NCBI RefSeq assembly: GCF_024448505.1
Contig: NZ_JAMOHV010000021.1
Location: 1-32,583, forward strand
Direction of reading: 5' to 3'
Origin: Stutzerimonas degradans
GTDB lineage: Bacteria > Pseudomonadota > Gammaproteobacteria > Pseudomonadales > Pseudomonadaceae
DNA length: 32,583 nucleotides
Below, in pieces: positions 10,317 through 19,472 of the stretch; the stretch's first letter is position 1, and each line of letters opens with the position of its first letter. The translations under genes and the position numbers were made by a program. The notes beneath the pieces were generated by a model. It worked only from the letters and a program-made list of their open reading frames with translations. It did not search any database and was not told the DNA's origin.

Positions 10317-12320
10317 TCACTTGAGGTCTGGATCGACGGGCGCGGCGGTCAACCGCCAGATCCCGAACGGCAGATGTGCCGGATCGATATGCATCCACTG
10401 GGTCTTGCCGTACCAGGTCCAGCGGTGGCCGTTCATCAGGTCCTCACCCTGGGTATGGGCATCGTCGCGCAGGCCCAGCTCCCATAGCGGCAGCTCGAAA
10501 TGCGCCTCCTGCGGGTGATGCGGGTCGAGGCTGATGGCGACCAGGATGAAATTGCTGCGGTCCTCGGTGCGTTTGCCGAAGTAGAAGATGTTGTCGTTCC
10601 ACGCCAGATAGGGCTGGAAACCCAGGTGCGTCTGCAGGGCCGGGTTCTGCCGGCGGATGCGGTTGAGCTGGGCGATCTCGGCGACGATGTTGCCGGGTGC
10701 GTGGTAGTCGCGCGGGCGGATCTGGTACTTCTCCGAATCCAGGTATTCCTCCTTGCCGGGGATCGCCGCCGCCTCGCACAGCTCGAAGCCGGAATACATG
10801 CCCCACAGCCCGGAGCCCATGGTGGCCAGCGCGGCGCGGATGAGAAATCCGGCGCGGCCGGAGTCCTGCAGGAAGAACGGATTGATGTCCGGCGTGTTGA
10901 CGAAGAAGTTCGGCCGGTAGCAGTCGCGCAGCGGCGCTTCGTTGAGTTCGCTGAAGTACTCGGAAAGCTCCGCCTTGCTGTTGCGCCAGGTGAAGTAGGT
11001 GTAGCTCTGGCTGAAGCCGACCTTGCCCAGGCGCGCCATCATCGCCGGCCGGGTGAACGCCTCGGAGAGGAACATCACGTCCGCGTCACGCTCGCGGATA
11101 TCGGCGATCAGCCATTCCCAGAACGGCAACGGCTTGGTGTGCGGGTTGTCGACGCGGAAAATCTTCACGCCCTGCTCCACCCAGTGCCAGACCACGTCGC
11201 GCAGGGCGAGCCACAGGTCAGGCATGGCGTCTTCGGCGTAGAAGTCGACGTTGACGATGTCCTGGTACTTCTTGGGCGGATTCTCGGCGTACTTGATCGT
11301 GCCGTCCGGGCGCCAGGAGAACCAGCCGGGATGCTCCTTGAGCCAGGGGTGGTCCTGCGAGCACTGGATGGCGAAATCCAGCGCGATCTCCAGGCCGTGC
11401 TCGGCCGCCGCGGCGACCAGCGCGCGGAAGTCTTCATGGGTGCCGAGCTGCGGGTGGATGGCATCGTGGCCACCGTCCTCGCTGCCGATGGCATAGGGGC
11501 TGCCGGGGTCGTTCGGGCCGGCCTCCAGGCTGTTGTTCGGTCCCTTGCGGAAGGAGCGGCCGATGGGGTGGATCGGCGGGAAATACAGCACGTCGAAGCC
11601 CATGTCGCGGATCGCCGGCAGGCGCTTGATCACGTCGCGCAGGGTGCCGTGGCGGTTGGGGTCGTCGGTTTCCGAACGCGGGAACAGCTCGTACCAGCTG
11701 GCGAACTGCGCGCGCGTACGCTCCACCTCCAGCGCAAAGATCGGGCTGTGGCTGCAATGCTCGCGCGGGTCGGCATCGGCCATGACCGCGGCGGTCTCCT
11801 GCGCCAGCAACAGCGAAACCCGCTCGTCCTCCAGATGCGCCATCTGCAGGCGATGCAGCAGGTCGTCGAGCATCGCGCGGGTTTCGCCCTGGGCACGCTC
11901 GGCCGCACGCTGCAGGTGCAACCGCCCTTCCTCAAGCTCCACGCCGATCGGCACGCCGGCCGCGTGTTTCTTCGACAGTTCGTAGCGATAGCTCTCGAAC
12001 ACATCCCACCAGGCTTCGATGCGAAATTCGTGCGCCGCCACCTGCGTCGGCGTGAACTGACCGGACCAATGATCGTTACCCAGCAGCTTCAGGCGCGCCC
12101 GCCGCCAGCTCTCCTCGCCACGTGCCCGCCAGCACACCGAGGCAGCCAGTTGGTCGTGGCCATCGGCGAAGATGCGGCTGGTCACCGTCACCGGCTGGCC
12201 GATGATCGCCTTGGCCGCGAACCGGCCGTTCTCCACCACCGGCTCGGTGGATTCGATGGCGATACGCCCCATCTGCAGGGCTTCTTCGAGGCGCGGGTGA
12301 AGGGCGTGTGCATCGGTCAT
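10317..12320 (-). CDS. glgE: Maltose-1-phosphate maltosyltransferase (GlgE)
   Basis: 667 residues, usual length. GlgE extends alpha-1,4-glucan using maltose 1-phosphate. The N-terminal domain (about 1-190) begins RIAIESTEPVVENGRFAAK. The GH13 barrel contains nucleophile D391 in FRVDNPHTKP and acid/base E420 in FLSEAFTRP, both hallmark GlgE motifs. The frame continues upstream to 12410, but the ATG at 12320 (MTDAHALHPR) has AGGAG about eight bases before it. It is the first gene of the operon with treS-maltokinase and glgB; 125 bases separate it from treS. With TreS-Mak and GlgB it forms the complete GlgE pathway from trehalose to branched glucan, often associated with osmotic and desiccation stress. 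Confidence 0.96.
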   Translation of the reverse strand: MTDAHALHPRLEEALQMGRIAIESTEPVVENGRFAAKAIIGQPVTVTSRIFADGHDQLAASVCWRARGEESWRRARLKLLGNDHWSGQFTPTQVAAHEFRIEAWWDVFESYRYELSKKHAAGVPIGVELEEGRLHLQRAAERAQGETRAMLDDLLHRLQMAHLEDERVSLLLAQETAAVMADADPREHCSHSPIFALEVERTRAQFASWYELFPRSETDDPNRHGTLRDVIKRLPAIRDMGFDVLYFPPIHPIGRSFRKGPNNSLEAGPNDPGSPYAIGSEDGGHDAIHPQLGTHEDFRALVAAAAEHGLEIALDFAIQCSQDHPWLKEHPGWFSWRPDGTIKYAENPPKKYQDIVNVDFYAEDAMPDLWLALRDVVWHWVEQGVKIFRVDNPHTKPLPFWEWLIADIRERDADVMFLSEAFTRPAMMARLGKVGFSQSYTYFTWRNSKAELSEYFSELNEAPLRDCYRPNFFVNTPDINPFFLQDSGRAGFLIRAALATMGSGLWGMYSGFELCEAAAIPGKEEYLDSEKYQIRPRDYHAPGNIVAEIAQLNRIRRQNPALQTHLGFQPYLAWNDNIFYFGKRTEDRSNFILVAISLDPHHPQEAHFELPLWELGLRDDAHTQGEDLMNGHRWTWYGKTQWMHIDPAHLPFGIWRLTAAPVDPDLK

Positions 12321-12601
12321 CGGCGGGCTCCTGTGCGTTGCGTTGCGGCACGCGCCGGCCGACAGGCACAAGGCAGTCGGCTGGACGGGTGGCCGCAAGG
12401 ACGTCCGCATCGCGCGGACTCCCTTCTTCCGAGCCGAGGCCGGGCGGAAAAGTTCAGGCCGCGCGGCCCTGTGCTACCGACGGCAGCACCCGCCCGTCGC
12501 GCATCCAGCGCATGGCGATGACCGGCCGGAACCACCGTGTGCCTGCCACCTCCATCGCTATAGCTATGCTCGTTCAGCAGCCGTCCGGCAGGAGAACACC
12601 C

Positions 12602-12766
12602 ATGACCCACGCACGCCCCGATATTCCGCAACCCGATCCGGTGGTCCACGACAAGCCCGGCGATGTGCCGCAGGTGCCCTGCCCTGACGAGCTGGACGAG
12701 AACAAACCCGGCTCGCCCTATGGCGGCCAGACCGTCGCCGATCCGGACGACCAGCAGCCCAGCTAG
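12602..12766 (+). CDS. Small proline-rich acidic protein (54 aa), hypothetical
   Basis: 54 residues beginning MTHARPDIPQPDP. Twelve residues are proline, and there are many Asp and Glu residues, one cysteine (C27) and no hydrophobic segment, so it is probably soluble and disordered. AGGAG sits about eight bases before the ATG. TATAGCTAT, around 12559-12567, may be part of a -10 region. The start is fixed by this ribosome binding site; an in-frame extension upstream has no such signal. It lies alone between the leftward glgE and ligD genes, in a stress-gene block. I recognise no function. Similar small proline-rich proteins are annotated only as hypothetical in Pseudomonas as far as I recall. 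Confidence 0.6.
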   Translation: MTHARPDIPQPDPVVHDKPGDVPQVPCPDELDENKPGSPYGGQTVADPDDQQPS

Positions 12767-12814
12767 GTTCCGCGACTCATGGGCCGTCGCGCCTTGGTGG
12801 TTGGCGGCAGTCTG

Positions 12815-13744
12815 CTAGGTGCCCGGCAACTGCCGAAGCGCCGCCGCGAGGTTCTGGCGGGTCGAGCGGTAATCCGCCCAGGGATCGACGGCGAGTGTCG
12901 CCAGGCGCTCGGCGAGGTTGCGGATGTGCCACTGATTCGCGCCGTCGATGCGCGCCAGCTCGTCGCGCTGCAACGGCACGGAAACCGCCAGCCCCGGCCG
13001 TGCCCGCACCGAATAGGCAGCCACGGTGCTGGCGCCCTTCTGGTTGCGTAGGTAGTCGACGAAGATCCGGCCGACGCGGTTCTGCGGTCCCATCTTGTCG
13101 ACGATCAGCGCCGGCGCCTCGTGCGCCAGCCGCTCGCTGACCGCACGGGCGAACTGCCGCACCCGCTCCCAGTCATGCCGGCGGTCGATCGGCACCACCA
13201 CGTGCATGCCACGTCCGCCGCTGGTCTTGATGAAGGCCCGCAGGCCGAGCGTGTCGAGCAGCTGCAGCGTCAGTTCGGTGGCCTCGACCATGCTCGACCA
13301 TGGCAGCGCCGGATCAGGATCGAGATCGAAGATCACCCGGTCGGGTCGCTCGATGCGGTCGCTGCGGGCATTCCAGGTGTGGAGTTCGATGCTGCCCATC
13401 TGCACCGCTTCGATCACCGCCATGATGCTGTCGGCCTGCATCAGCCGCGCGTGCTCGGGATCGAGCGCGCGGTCGAGTAGGCGCATGTGCGGCATCTTCA
13501 ACCGCCCGCAGTGGCGCTGGAAAAAGGTTTCCCTGGCAAGGCCTTCCGGCGCGCGCACCAACGACAGCGGCCGCCCCCTGAGCTGCGGCACCAGCCATTC
13601 GGCGACGCCGAGGTAGTACTCGGCCAGCTCGCGCTTGCTGACGCCACTGGCGGCATCGATAACCCGCTGCGCACTGCTGATGCCCACGCCGCCAACCTGC
13701 GGACGGCCCGTGCTCTTGCGCGGCGCACGCATGCCGGCCGTCAT
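12815..13744 (-). CDS. Stand-alone LigD polymerase/primase domain
   Basis: 309 residues that correspond only to the POL (archaeo-eukaryotic primase) domain of LigD, the polymerase used in bacterial non-homologous end joining. The domain begins near residue 23 with SSAQRVIDAASGVSKRELAE. The catalytic acidic pair is D140 and D142 in VIFDLDPDP, followed by SGGRGMHVVVPI (nucleotide binding) and a VDYLRNQKG motif. There is no ligase and no phosphoesterase domain, and the upstream DNA is an intact ku gene, so it is not a truncated end of a neighbouring full LigD. The ATG overlaps the ku stop (ATGA); MRAPRK 12 bases later is an alternative start. It is co-transcribed with ku. A separate ligase gene probably exists elsewhere. 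Confidence 0.93.
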   Translation of the reverse strand: MTAGMRAPRKSTGRPQVGGVGISSAQRVIDAASGVSKRELAEYYLGVAEWLVPQLRGRPLSLVRAPEGLARETFFQRHCGRLKMPHMRLLDRALDPEHARLMQADSIMAVIEAVQMGSIELHTWNARSDRIERPDRVIFDLDPDPALPWSSMVEATELTLQLLDTLGLRAFIKTSGGRGMHVVVPIDRRHDWERVRQFARAVSERLAHEAPALIVDKMGPQNRVGRIFVDYLRNQKGASTVAAYSVRARPGLAVSVPLQRDELARIDGANQWHIRNLAERLATLAVDPWADYRSTRQNLAAALRQLPGT

Positions 13745-14706
13745 CCGGCCTTCTTGCGGGGCGTGGTTTTGCGCGGCTCGCTCGCAGCGGATTTGCTCGC
13801 GCGGGAGGTGGTGCTCTTCGGCTTGGGCTTGCTCGACGGCTTGGCCTTGGCGGCCGGCTTCTCGCCTTCGCCAGCACCGTCCTCGGCGTCATCTGCTGCT
13901 GCACGAGCCTTGCCCGGCTTGGCAGCCAGGCTGCGCTTGAGCAGTTCGGTGAGGTCGATGACGTCCGCTCCACGCCGGTCCACGGCCTCCTCCGGCCCGC
14001 CCACAGCTTCGAGCTTGCCTTCGTGGGCCTTCTTCTCCACCAGATCCATGATCTGGTTCTGGAAGGTGTCCTTGTACTGCTCGGGCTTCCATTTCTCGCT
14101 CATGTCCTCGACCAGCCGTTTGGCCATCTCAAGTTCGCGTTCGGCCAAGTCGGGATCGAGCGCTTCGTCCTTCAGCTCCAGATATTCCACGCCGCGCACC
14201 TCGTCGGCCCAACGCAGCGTATTCATCACCAGCGCCTTGCCCAGTGGCATCACCACCGCCAGGTGCTGCTTGTTGCGCAGCACCACGTTGGCGATGCCGA
14301 CCTTGCCGGTCTGGATCAGCGTCTCGCGCAGCAGCGCGTAGACCTTCTCGCCGCGGCGGTCGGGCGTCAGGTAATACGGCGTGTCGATGTAGAGAAAGGA
14401 AATGTCCTTGGCATCGACGAAGGCAACGATGTCCACCGTCTGCGTCGCCTTGGGATGCGCGGCCTTGATCTCGTCATCGCTGAGCACGATGTAATGGCCC
14501 TTCTCGTACTCGATGCCCTTGACGATGTTCTCGCTGTCGATGTCCTCGCCGGTGGTCTTGTTGATGCGCTTGTAGCCGACGCGGTCCATGCTGCGCTTGT
14601 CCAGCCAGTCGAAATCGATACCGGTGCGCGTGGTGGCCGGCACCAGCGCCACCGGGATGTGCACCAGACCGAAACTGACGGCACCCTTCCAGATCGTGCG
14701 AGGCAT
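13741..14706 (-). CDS. ku: Ku DNA end-binding protein
   Basis: 321 residues beginning MPRTIWKGAVSFGLVHIPVA, the standard start of bacterial Ku. Ku forms a homodimeric ring on double-strand ends and recruits LigD. The beta-barrel core covers about residues 1-255 (patterns YKRINKTTGED, KGIEYEKGHYIVL, YYLTPD, LGKALVMNTLRWADE). The rest is a long Lys/Ala/Pro/Ser-rich tail (from about 265), a disordered basic extension of the kind that adds DNA binding in some Ku proteins. It is directly followed by the LigD polymerase domain with a four-base overlap. Expression in stationary phase would fit the neighbouring stress genes but is not shown by the sequence. Confidence 0.97.
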   Translation of the reverse strand: MPRTIWKGAVSFGLVHIPVALVPATTRTGIDFDWLDKRSMDRVGYKRINKTTGEDIDSENIVKGIEYEKGHYIVLSDDEIKAAHPKATQTVDIVAFVDAKDISFLYIDTPYYLTPDRRGEKVYALLRETLIQTGKVGIANVVLRNKQHLAVVMPLGKALVMNTLRWADEVRGVEYLELKDEALDPDLAERELEMAKRLVEDMSEKWKPEQYKDTFQNQIMDLVEKKAHEGKLEAVGGPEEAVDRRGADVIDLTELLKRSLAAKPGKARAAADDAEDGAGEGEKPAAKAKPSSKPKPKSTTSRASKSAASEPRKTTPRKKAG

Positions 14707-14730
14707 GGCGATTCTCCCGAACGTGAACGG

Positions 14731-15585
<855 letters not shown>

Positions 15586-15672
15586 GAAAAATCCTCCGTC
15601 AAGGTAAGTAACCTGTCTTCGGAGGACTTGGCGTGCGGTGGAAAAGTTTCTACGCCGCGATGAGAGGGCCTG

Positions 15673-16686
15673 TTACAGCGTCAGCACGACGCGGCCGCGC
15701 GGCACGCCGCTCTCCACGTAGCGGTGGGCCTCGACGACCTGCTCGAAGCGGAACGGCCGGTCGAGCTGCGGCTTGATCAGGCGATCGGCGGTCAGCTGGT
15801 TGATGTGCTGCAGCGCGCGCTCGACGGCTTCGCGCTTCTGCTCGATGCCCAGCTCTGGCTGACCGGTGAAATCGCACAGACAGTGCAGGAAGAACTTGAA
15901 GTTCTTCTTGAACGCCGCGCAGGCCGGGAACGCCGTTTCGTTGCCGCCGTTCATGCCGTAGAGAATCAGTTTGCCCAGCGGGGCGATCACGTCGCCGAGC
16001 AGTTTCATCTGCGAGCCGCCGCAGGCATCGAGCACCACCTCGACGCCGCGGCCGTCGGTAATCTTCTGTAGACGCCCGACGAGGTCTTCCTCTTCGGTGA
16101 CGATGACCGTCTCGGCGCCCAGCTCGCGCAGGTAGGCGCGGTCTTCGGCGGTGTCGCAGGTGGCGATCACCCGCGCGCCCAGCGCCTTGCCCAGCTGCAC
16201 GGCAGCCGGCCCGGTGCAGTGATTGGCCTGGGTGATCAGTACGTACTGACCAGGCTCCAGCTGCGCCAGATCGACCAGCGCGAAATAGCTGATCAACATC
16301 GGCACGTAATGGATCGCCGCCTCGCTGGCATCGAGCATGTCCGGGTAATGCACCAGCGACTGTTGCGGCAGCAGCACCTGCTCGGCATACAACGGGTACT
16401 GGTTGAGATCATGCGCGGGGAAACTCGCGACCCGGTCGCCAACGGCGAAGCCCTGCACATCCGCACCGACGGCAATCACCTCGCCGGCCACTTCGCTGCC
16501 CAGCCCGGCCGGCAGGCGTGCGTGGCGTGGCGCCAGGTCCTGACGCCAGAGCACATCGTTCCAGCTCACGCCGATGGCGCGAACATCGAGCAACACTTCG
16601 CCCGGCCCCGGCACGGGCGTGTCGCGTTCTTCCAGACGTAGAACGTCGGCCGTGCCGAACTGGTGGAAACGGATGATGCGGGACAT
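15673..16686 (-). CDS. mexS: MexS, MDR-family oxidoreductase next to mexT
   Basis: 337 residues of the zinc-alcohol-dehydrogenase/quinone-oxidoreductase (MDR) superfamily. The GroES-like domain (1-130, with GLGSEVAGEVIAVG) is followed by a Rossmann domain in which the glycine motif is replaced by TQANHCTGPAAVQLGKALGA. The start MSRIIRFHQFGTADVL and the divergent position next to mexT identify it as MexS. In P. aeruginosa loss of MexS activates MexT and mexEF-oprN, apparently because an electrophilic or redox metabolite accumulates. Regulation by MexT from the shared 249-base intergenic region is expected. The precise substrate is unknown. Confidence 0.9.
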   Translation of the reverse strand: MSRIIRFHQFGTADVLRLEERDTPVPGPGEVLLDVRAIGVSWNDVLWRQDLAPRHARLPAGLGSEVAGEVIAVGADVQGFAVGDRVASFPAHDLNQYPLYAEQVLLPQQSLVHYPDMLDASEAAIHYVPMLISYFALVDLAQLEPGQYVLITQANHCTGPAAVQLGKALGARVIATCDTAEDRAYLRELGAETVIVTEEEDLVGRLQKITDGRGVEVVLDACGGSQMKLLGDVIAPLGKLILYGMNGGNETAFPACAAFKKNFKFFLHCLCDFTGQPELGIEQKREAVERALQHINQLTADRLIKPQLDRPFRFEQVVEAHRYVESGVPRGRVVLTL

Positions 16687-16759
16687 CGCGACCCCTCGCT
16701 TACTGCTTGTGCAGGTAGGACTCTATCGCCCCTACCGGGACAACTCCAGCCGGCGGCCC

Positions 16760-16783
16760 TGCATTCCGGTCGATAATCGCCAT
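16760..16783. promoter_or_regulatory. Candidate MexT box between mexS and mexT
   Basis: The MexT consensus I remember is ATCA-N5-GTCGAT-N4-ACYAT. Here TGCA-N5-GTCGAT-N4-GCCAT is found, with the central GTCGAT (16769-16774) perfect, four of five matches in the right half and two of four in the left. It lies 74 bases upstream of the mexS start codon and about 150 upstream of mexT. It could serve autoregulation and mexS activation. The consensus is recalled, not checked. Confidence 0.4.
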
Positions 16784-16935
16784 GCGTGCAAATGATGCGG
16801 AGGTGCATGTATCGACGCACGCGGCTCGTCGGTACGCGCAGTTACAAAGCGCGAAAGCGCTATGCCGATGCACCGCCGATCTGTCTAGAATGCAGCCCGG
16901 CCTGCTTCCGCCGGACTTCACCAGAAGAACAAGGC

Positions 16936-17853
16936 ATGAACCGCAACGACCTGCGCCGCGTGGATCTGAACCTGCTGATCGTCTTCGAAACGCTGATGCA
17001 CGAGCGCAGCGTCACGCGCGCGGCAGAAAAGCTCTTCCTCGGCCAGCCGGCCATCAGCGCCGCGCTGGCGCGCCTGCGTACGCTGTTCGACGATCCGCTG
17101 TTCGTGCGGACCGGGCGCAGCATGGAGCCCACCGCCCGCGCCCAGGAAATCGCCCAGCTGCTGTCGCCGGCGCTTGATTCGATCTCCACGGCGGTCAGCC
17201 GCGCCTCGACCTTCGATCCTGCGACCAGCAACCAGGTATTCCGTATCGGTCTGACCGACGAGGTGGAATTCGCCCTGCTGCCCCCACTGCTGCGCCGCCT
17301 ACGGGCCGAAGCGCCCGGCGTGGTGCTGGTGGTGCGCCGCGCCAACTATCTGCTGATGCCCGGGCTGCTGGCCTCTGGCGAGATTTCGGTGGGCGTGTGC
17401 TACACCGAGGAGCTGCCGGCCAACGCCAAGCGCAAGGTGCTGCGCCGGCCTCGGCCGATGCTGCTGCGTGCCGACAGCATTCCCGGCCCGCTCAGCTTTG
17501 AGGATTACTGTGCGCGCCCACACGCGATGGTCTCTTTCGCTGGCGACCTGACCGGCTACATCGACGAGGAGCTGGCCCAGCACGGCTGCAAGCGCCGGGT
17601 GGTGCTGGCGGTGCCGCAGTTCAACGGGCTGTCCGCGCTGCTCGCCGGCACCGACATCATCGCCACCGTGCCGGACTACGCCGCCGCCGCGCTGGTGGCC
17701 CACGGCGGTCTGCGCGCCGAGGCGTTGCCGTTCGCGACCAGCCAGGATTTCGAACTCTCGATGGCCTGGCGAGGCGCCCAGGACAACGATCCCGCCGAGC
17801 GCTGGCTGCGCTCGCGCATCCAGATGTTCGTCGGCGACCCAGACAGCCTGTAG
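16936..17853 (+). CDS. mexT: LysR-type activator MexT
   Basis: 305 residues. The N-terminal winged helix-turn-helix (about 5-65; DLRRVDLNLLIVFETLMHER, VTRAAEKLFLGQPAISAALA) is followed by an effector-binding domain from about residue 95. The start MNRNDLRRVD and the gene order mexS-mexT-mexE-mexF-oprN match P. aeruginosa MexT, the activator of the MexEF-OprN pump and of mexS. The ATG at 16936 is chosen for family fit; the longer upstream open frame is not. The stop codon TAG (17851-17853) is contributed by the left end of a repeat element. The frame appears intact, unlike the inactivated mexT variants known from some P. aeruginosa strains. Confidence 0.93.
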   Translation: MNRNDLRRVDLNLLIVFETLMHERSVTRAAEKLFLGQPAISAALARLRTLFDDPLFVRTGRSMEPTARAQEIAQLLSPALDSISTAVSRASTFDPATSNQVFRIGLTDEVEFALLPPLLRRLRAEAPGVVLVVRRANYLLMPGLLASGEISVGVCYTEELPANAKRKVLRRPRPMLLRADSIPGPLSFEDYCARPHAMVSFAGDLTGYIDEELAQHGCKRRVVLAVPQFNGLSALLAGTDIIATVPDYAAAALVAHGGLRAEALPFATSQDFELSMAWRGAQDNDPAERWLRSRIQMFVGDPDSL

Positions 17854-18010
17854 GGTGGAAAACGGCGCAGCCTTTTCCACGCGTCTCCCCGCCCCTGCAC
17901 GCCGTCACGCCTTTCTCGACTTCACTGCCCAGTGCCCTGACCGCCAGCCGACGCTGCCGATCGACGCCGCGCATCGGTGGAAAAGACCTGGCGGTCGTTT
18001 TCCACCCTAC
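17850..18010. repeat. REPIN-like inverted-repeat element between mexT and mexE
   Basis: A 161-base segment is bounded by perfect 14-base inverted repeats, GTAGGGTGGAAAAC at 17850-17863 and GTTTTCCACCCTAC at 17997-18010. Each end also forms its own stem: GTGGAAAA/TTTTCCAC at 17855-17862 with 17873-17880, and again at 17977-17984 with 17998-18005. Two REP-like hairpins in inverted orientation separated by unique sequence are the layout of a REP doublet (REPIN) or a small MITE. No clear target-site duplication is visible. It could act as a terminator after mexT. Other genomic copies are expected but cannot be seen here. Confidence 0.75.
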
Positions 18011-18027
18011 CGTTATTGCGTACTGCT

Positions 18028-18051
18028 GATGATCGATGCGCAACCATCATC
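18028..18051. promoter_or_regulatory. Dyad upstream of mexE, candidate MexT operator
   Basis: GATGAT (18028-18033) and ATCATC (18046-18051) form a perfect six-base inverted repeat with a 12-base centre, inside which TCGAT and ACCAT resemble parts of the recalled MexT box, although spacing differs by one. It lies just under 100 bases before the mexE start, a plausible position for a LysR-type activator site. Confidence 0.35.
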
Positions 18052-18147
18052 GCCAATGATATTCACCTTCGGCTCGTTCGATTTCTGCCAGCCGGGTTGA
18101 CCGCGCAGACTCCCGCCATCGACAAAACCCGACTTGCGGAGTCAAGC

Positions 18148-19377
18148 ATGGACCGTTCGCTCTACGCCTTGCGTTTTCCCCTTCTGGCCCTGGTGGTGCT
18201 GGTCAGCGCCGCCTGCGGCAAGACCCCGGAGGCCACCCAGTCGGGCATGCCGCCGCCTTCGGTCAGCGTGGCCGAAGTCATCGAACAGCCCGTGACCGAG
18301 TGGGACGAAGTCACCGGCCGGCTGGAAGCCCCGGAATCGGTGGAGATCCGTCCGCGCGTCTCCGGCTTCATCGACAAGGTCGCCTTCGAGGAAGGCGCGC
18401 TGGTCAACAAAGGCGATCTGCTGTTCCAGATCGATCCGCGGCCGTTCCAGGCCGAGGCCAAGCGCCTGCAGGCACAGCTGCAGCAGGCCCGCGCCACACA
18501 GCAGCGCACCGCCACCGAAGCCGAACGCGGCCAGCGTCTACGGCAGAAGAACGCGATTTCCGCGGAACTCGCCGATGCCCGCGTCAGCGCCGCCAGCGAA
18601 GCGAAATCGGCGGTCGCGGCCATCCAGGCGCAACTCGACCGCGCGCAGCTGGATCTCTCCTTCACCCGCGTTACCGCGCCCATCGACGGCCGCGTCGGCC
18701 GCGCGCTGATCACCTCGGGCAACCTGGTCAACGCCGGCGAGGCGCTGCTGACCACGCTGGTCTCCACCGACAAGGTCTACGCCTACTTCGAGGCGGACGA
18801 GCGCACCTATCTGAAATATCGCGAGCTGGCCCGCGAGGGTGAGCGCGGCGAAGCGACGCCGGTGTATCTCGGCCTGTCCGACGAAGACGGTCACCCACAT
18901 CTGGGTCGTATGGACTTCATCGACAACCAGGTCGACCCGCGCACCGGCACCATTCGTGGCCGCGCGGTGTTCGACAACCGCGACGGCCGCTTCACCCCCG
19001 GTCTGTATGCGCGCCTCAAGCTGGTCGGCAGCGCCACCTACGATGCCGTGCTGATCAAGGACGTGGCGGTCGGTACCGACCTCGGCAAGAAGTTCGTGCT
19101 GGTGCTCAAGCAGGACGGCACGGTCGATTACCGCCCCGTCGAGCTGGGGCCGAAGCTCGAAGGGCTGCGCATCGTGCGCACCGGGCTGGCGAAGGACGAA
19201 ACCATCGTCGTCAACGGCTTGCAGCGGGTACGCCCGGGCAGCGCCGTGAAGCCGGAGACGGTGCCGATGGCGGATGCCGAGACCCTCGCCGCACTGAAGC
19301 AACAGAGCCGCGCGATCAGCGAGGCGATGAAGCCGCAAGTGGTCGAACGCAGCCTGGCGCGTCGTCCGAGCAGCTGA
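18148..19377 (+). CDS. mexE: RND efflux periplasmic adaptor MexE
   Basis: 409 residues, close to P. aeruginosa MexE. The membrane fusion protein links the inner-membrane pump MexF to the outer-membrane channel OprN. A lipoprotein signal ends in LVSAAC with Cys23 as the lipidation site. The barrel-sandwich halves (RPRVSGFIDKVAFEEGALV; LDLSFTRVTAPIDGRVGRAL) flank an alpha-helical hairpin at about 100-170 rich in Ala/Gln/Arg. GGAG lies about nine bases before the ATG. It is the first gene of mexE-mexF-oprN and is preceded by a possible MexT site and the REPIN-like element. Confidence 0.95.
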   Translation: MDRSLYALRFPLLALVVLVSAACGKTPEATQSGMPPPSVSVAEVIEQPVTEWDEVTGRLEAPESVEIRPRVSGFIDKVAFEEGALVNKGDLLFQIDPRPFQAEAKRLQAQLQQARATQQRTATEAERGQRLRQKNAISAELADARVSAASEAKSAVAAIQAQLDRAQLDLSFTRVTAPIDGRVGRALITSGNLVNAGEALLTTLVSTDKVYAYFEADERTYLKYRELAREGERGEATPVYLGLSDEDGHPHLGRMDFIDNQVDPRTGTIRGRAVFDNRDGRFTPGLYARLKLVGSATYDAVLIKDVAVGTDLGKKFVLVLKQDGTVDYRPVELGPKLEGLRIVRTGLAKDETIVVNGLQRVRPGSAVKPETVPMADAETLAALKQQSRAISEAMKPQVVERSLARRPSS

Positions 19378-19472
19378 AAACCAACCAACCGCTGACCTGA
19401 ATCCGGCGCGTTGCGCGCCCATCCGATCGATCCGCCTGGGCGCGCCCGCCGCGCCCTACCCCGGAGTGCGTC

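Noticed and set aside
10500..12521. Long open frame (673 codons) opposite glgE
   Set aside because: Antisense shadow of glgE, with the biased composition of such frames and no ribosome binding site of note.
15638..15654. Second copy of the mexT-mexE repeat near the SDR gene
   Set aside because: GGTGGAAAA is shared, but the rest of the stem and the terminal bases do not match, so the similarity is probably chance.
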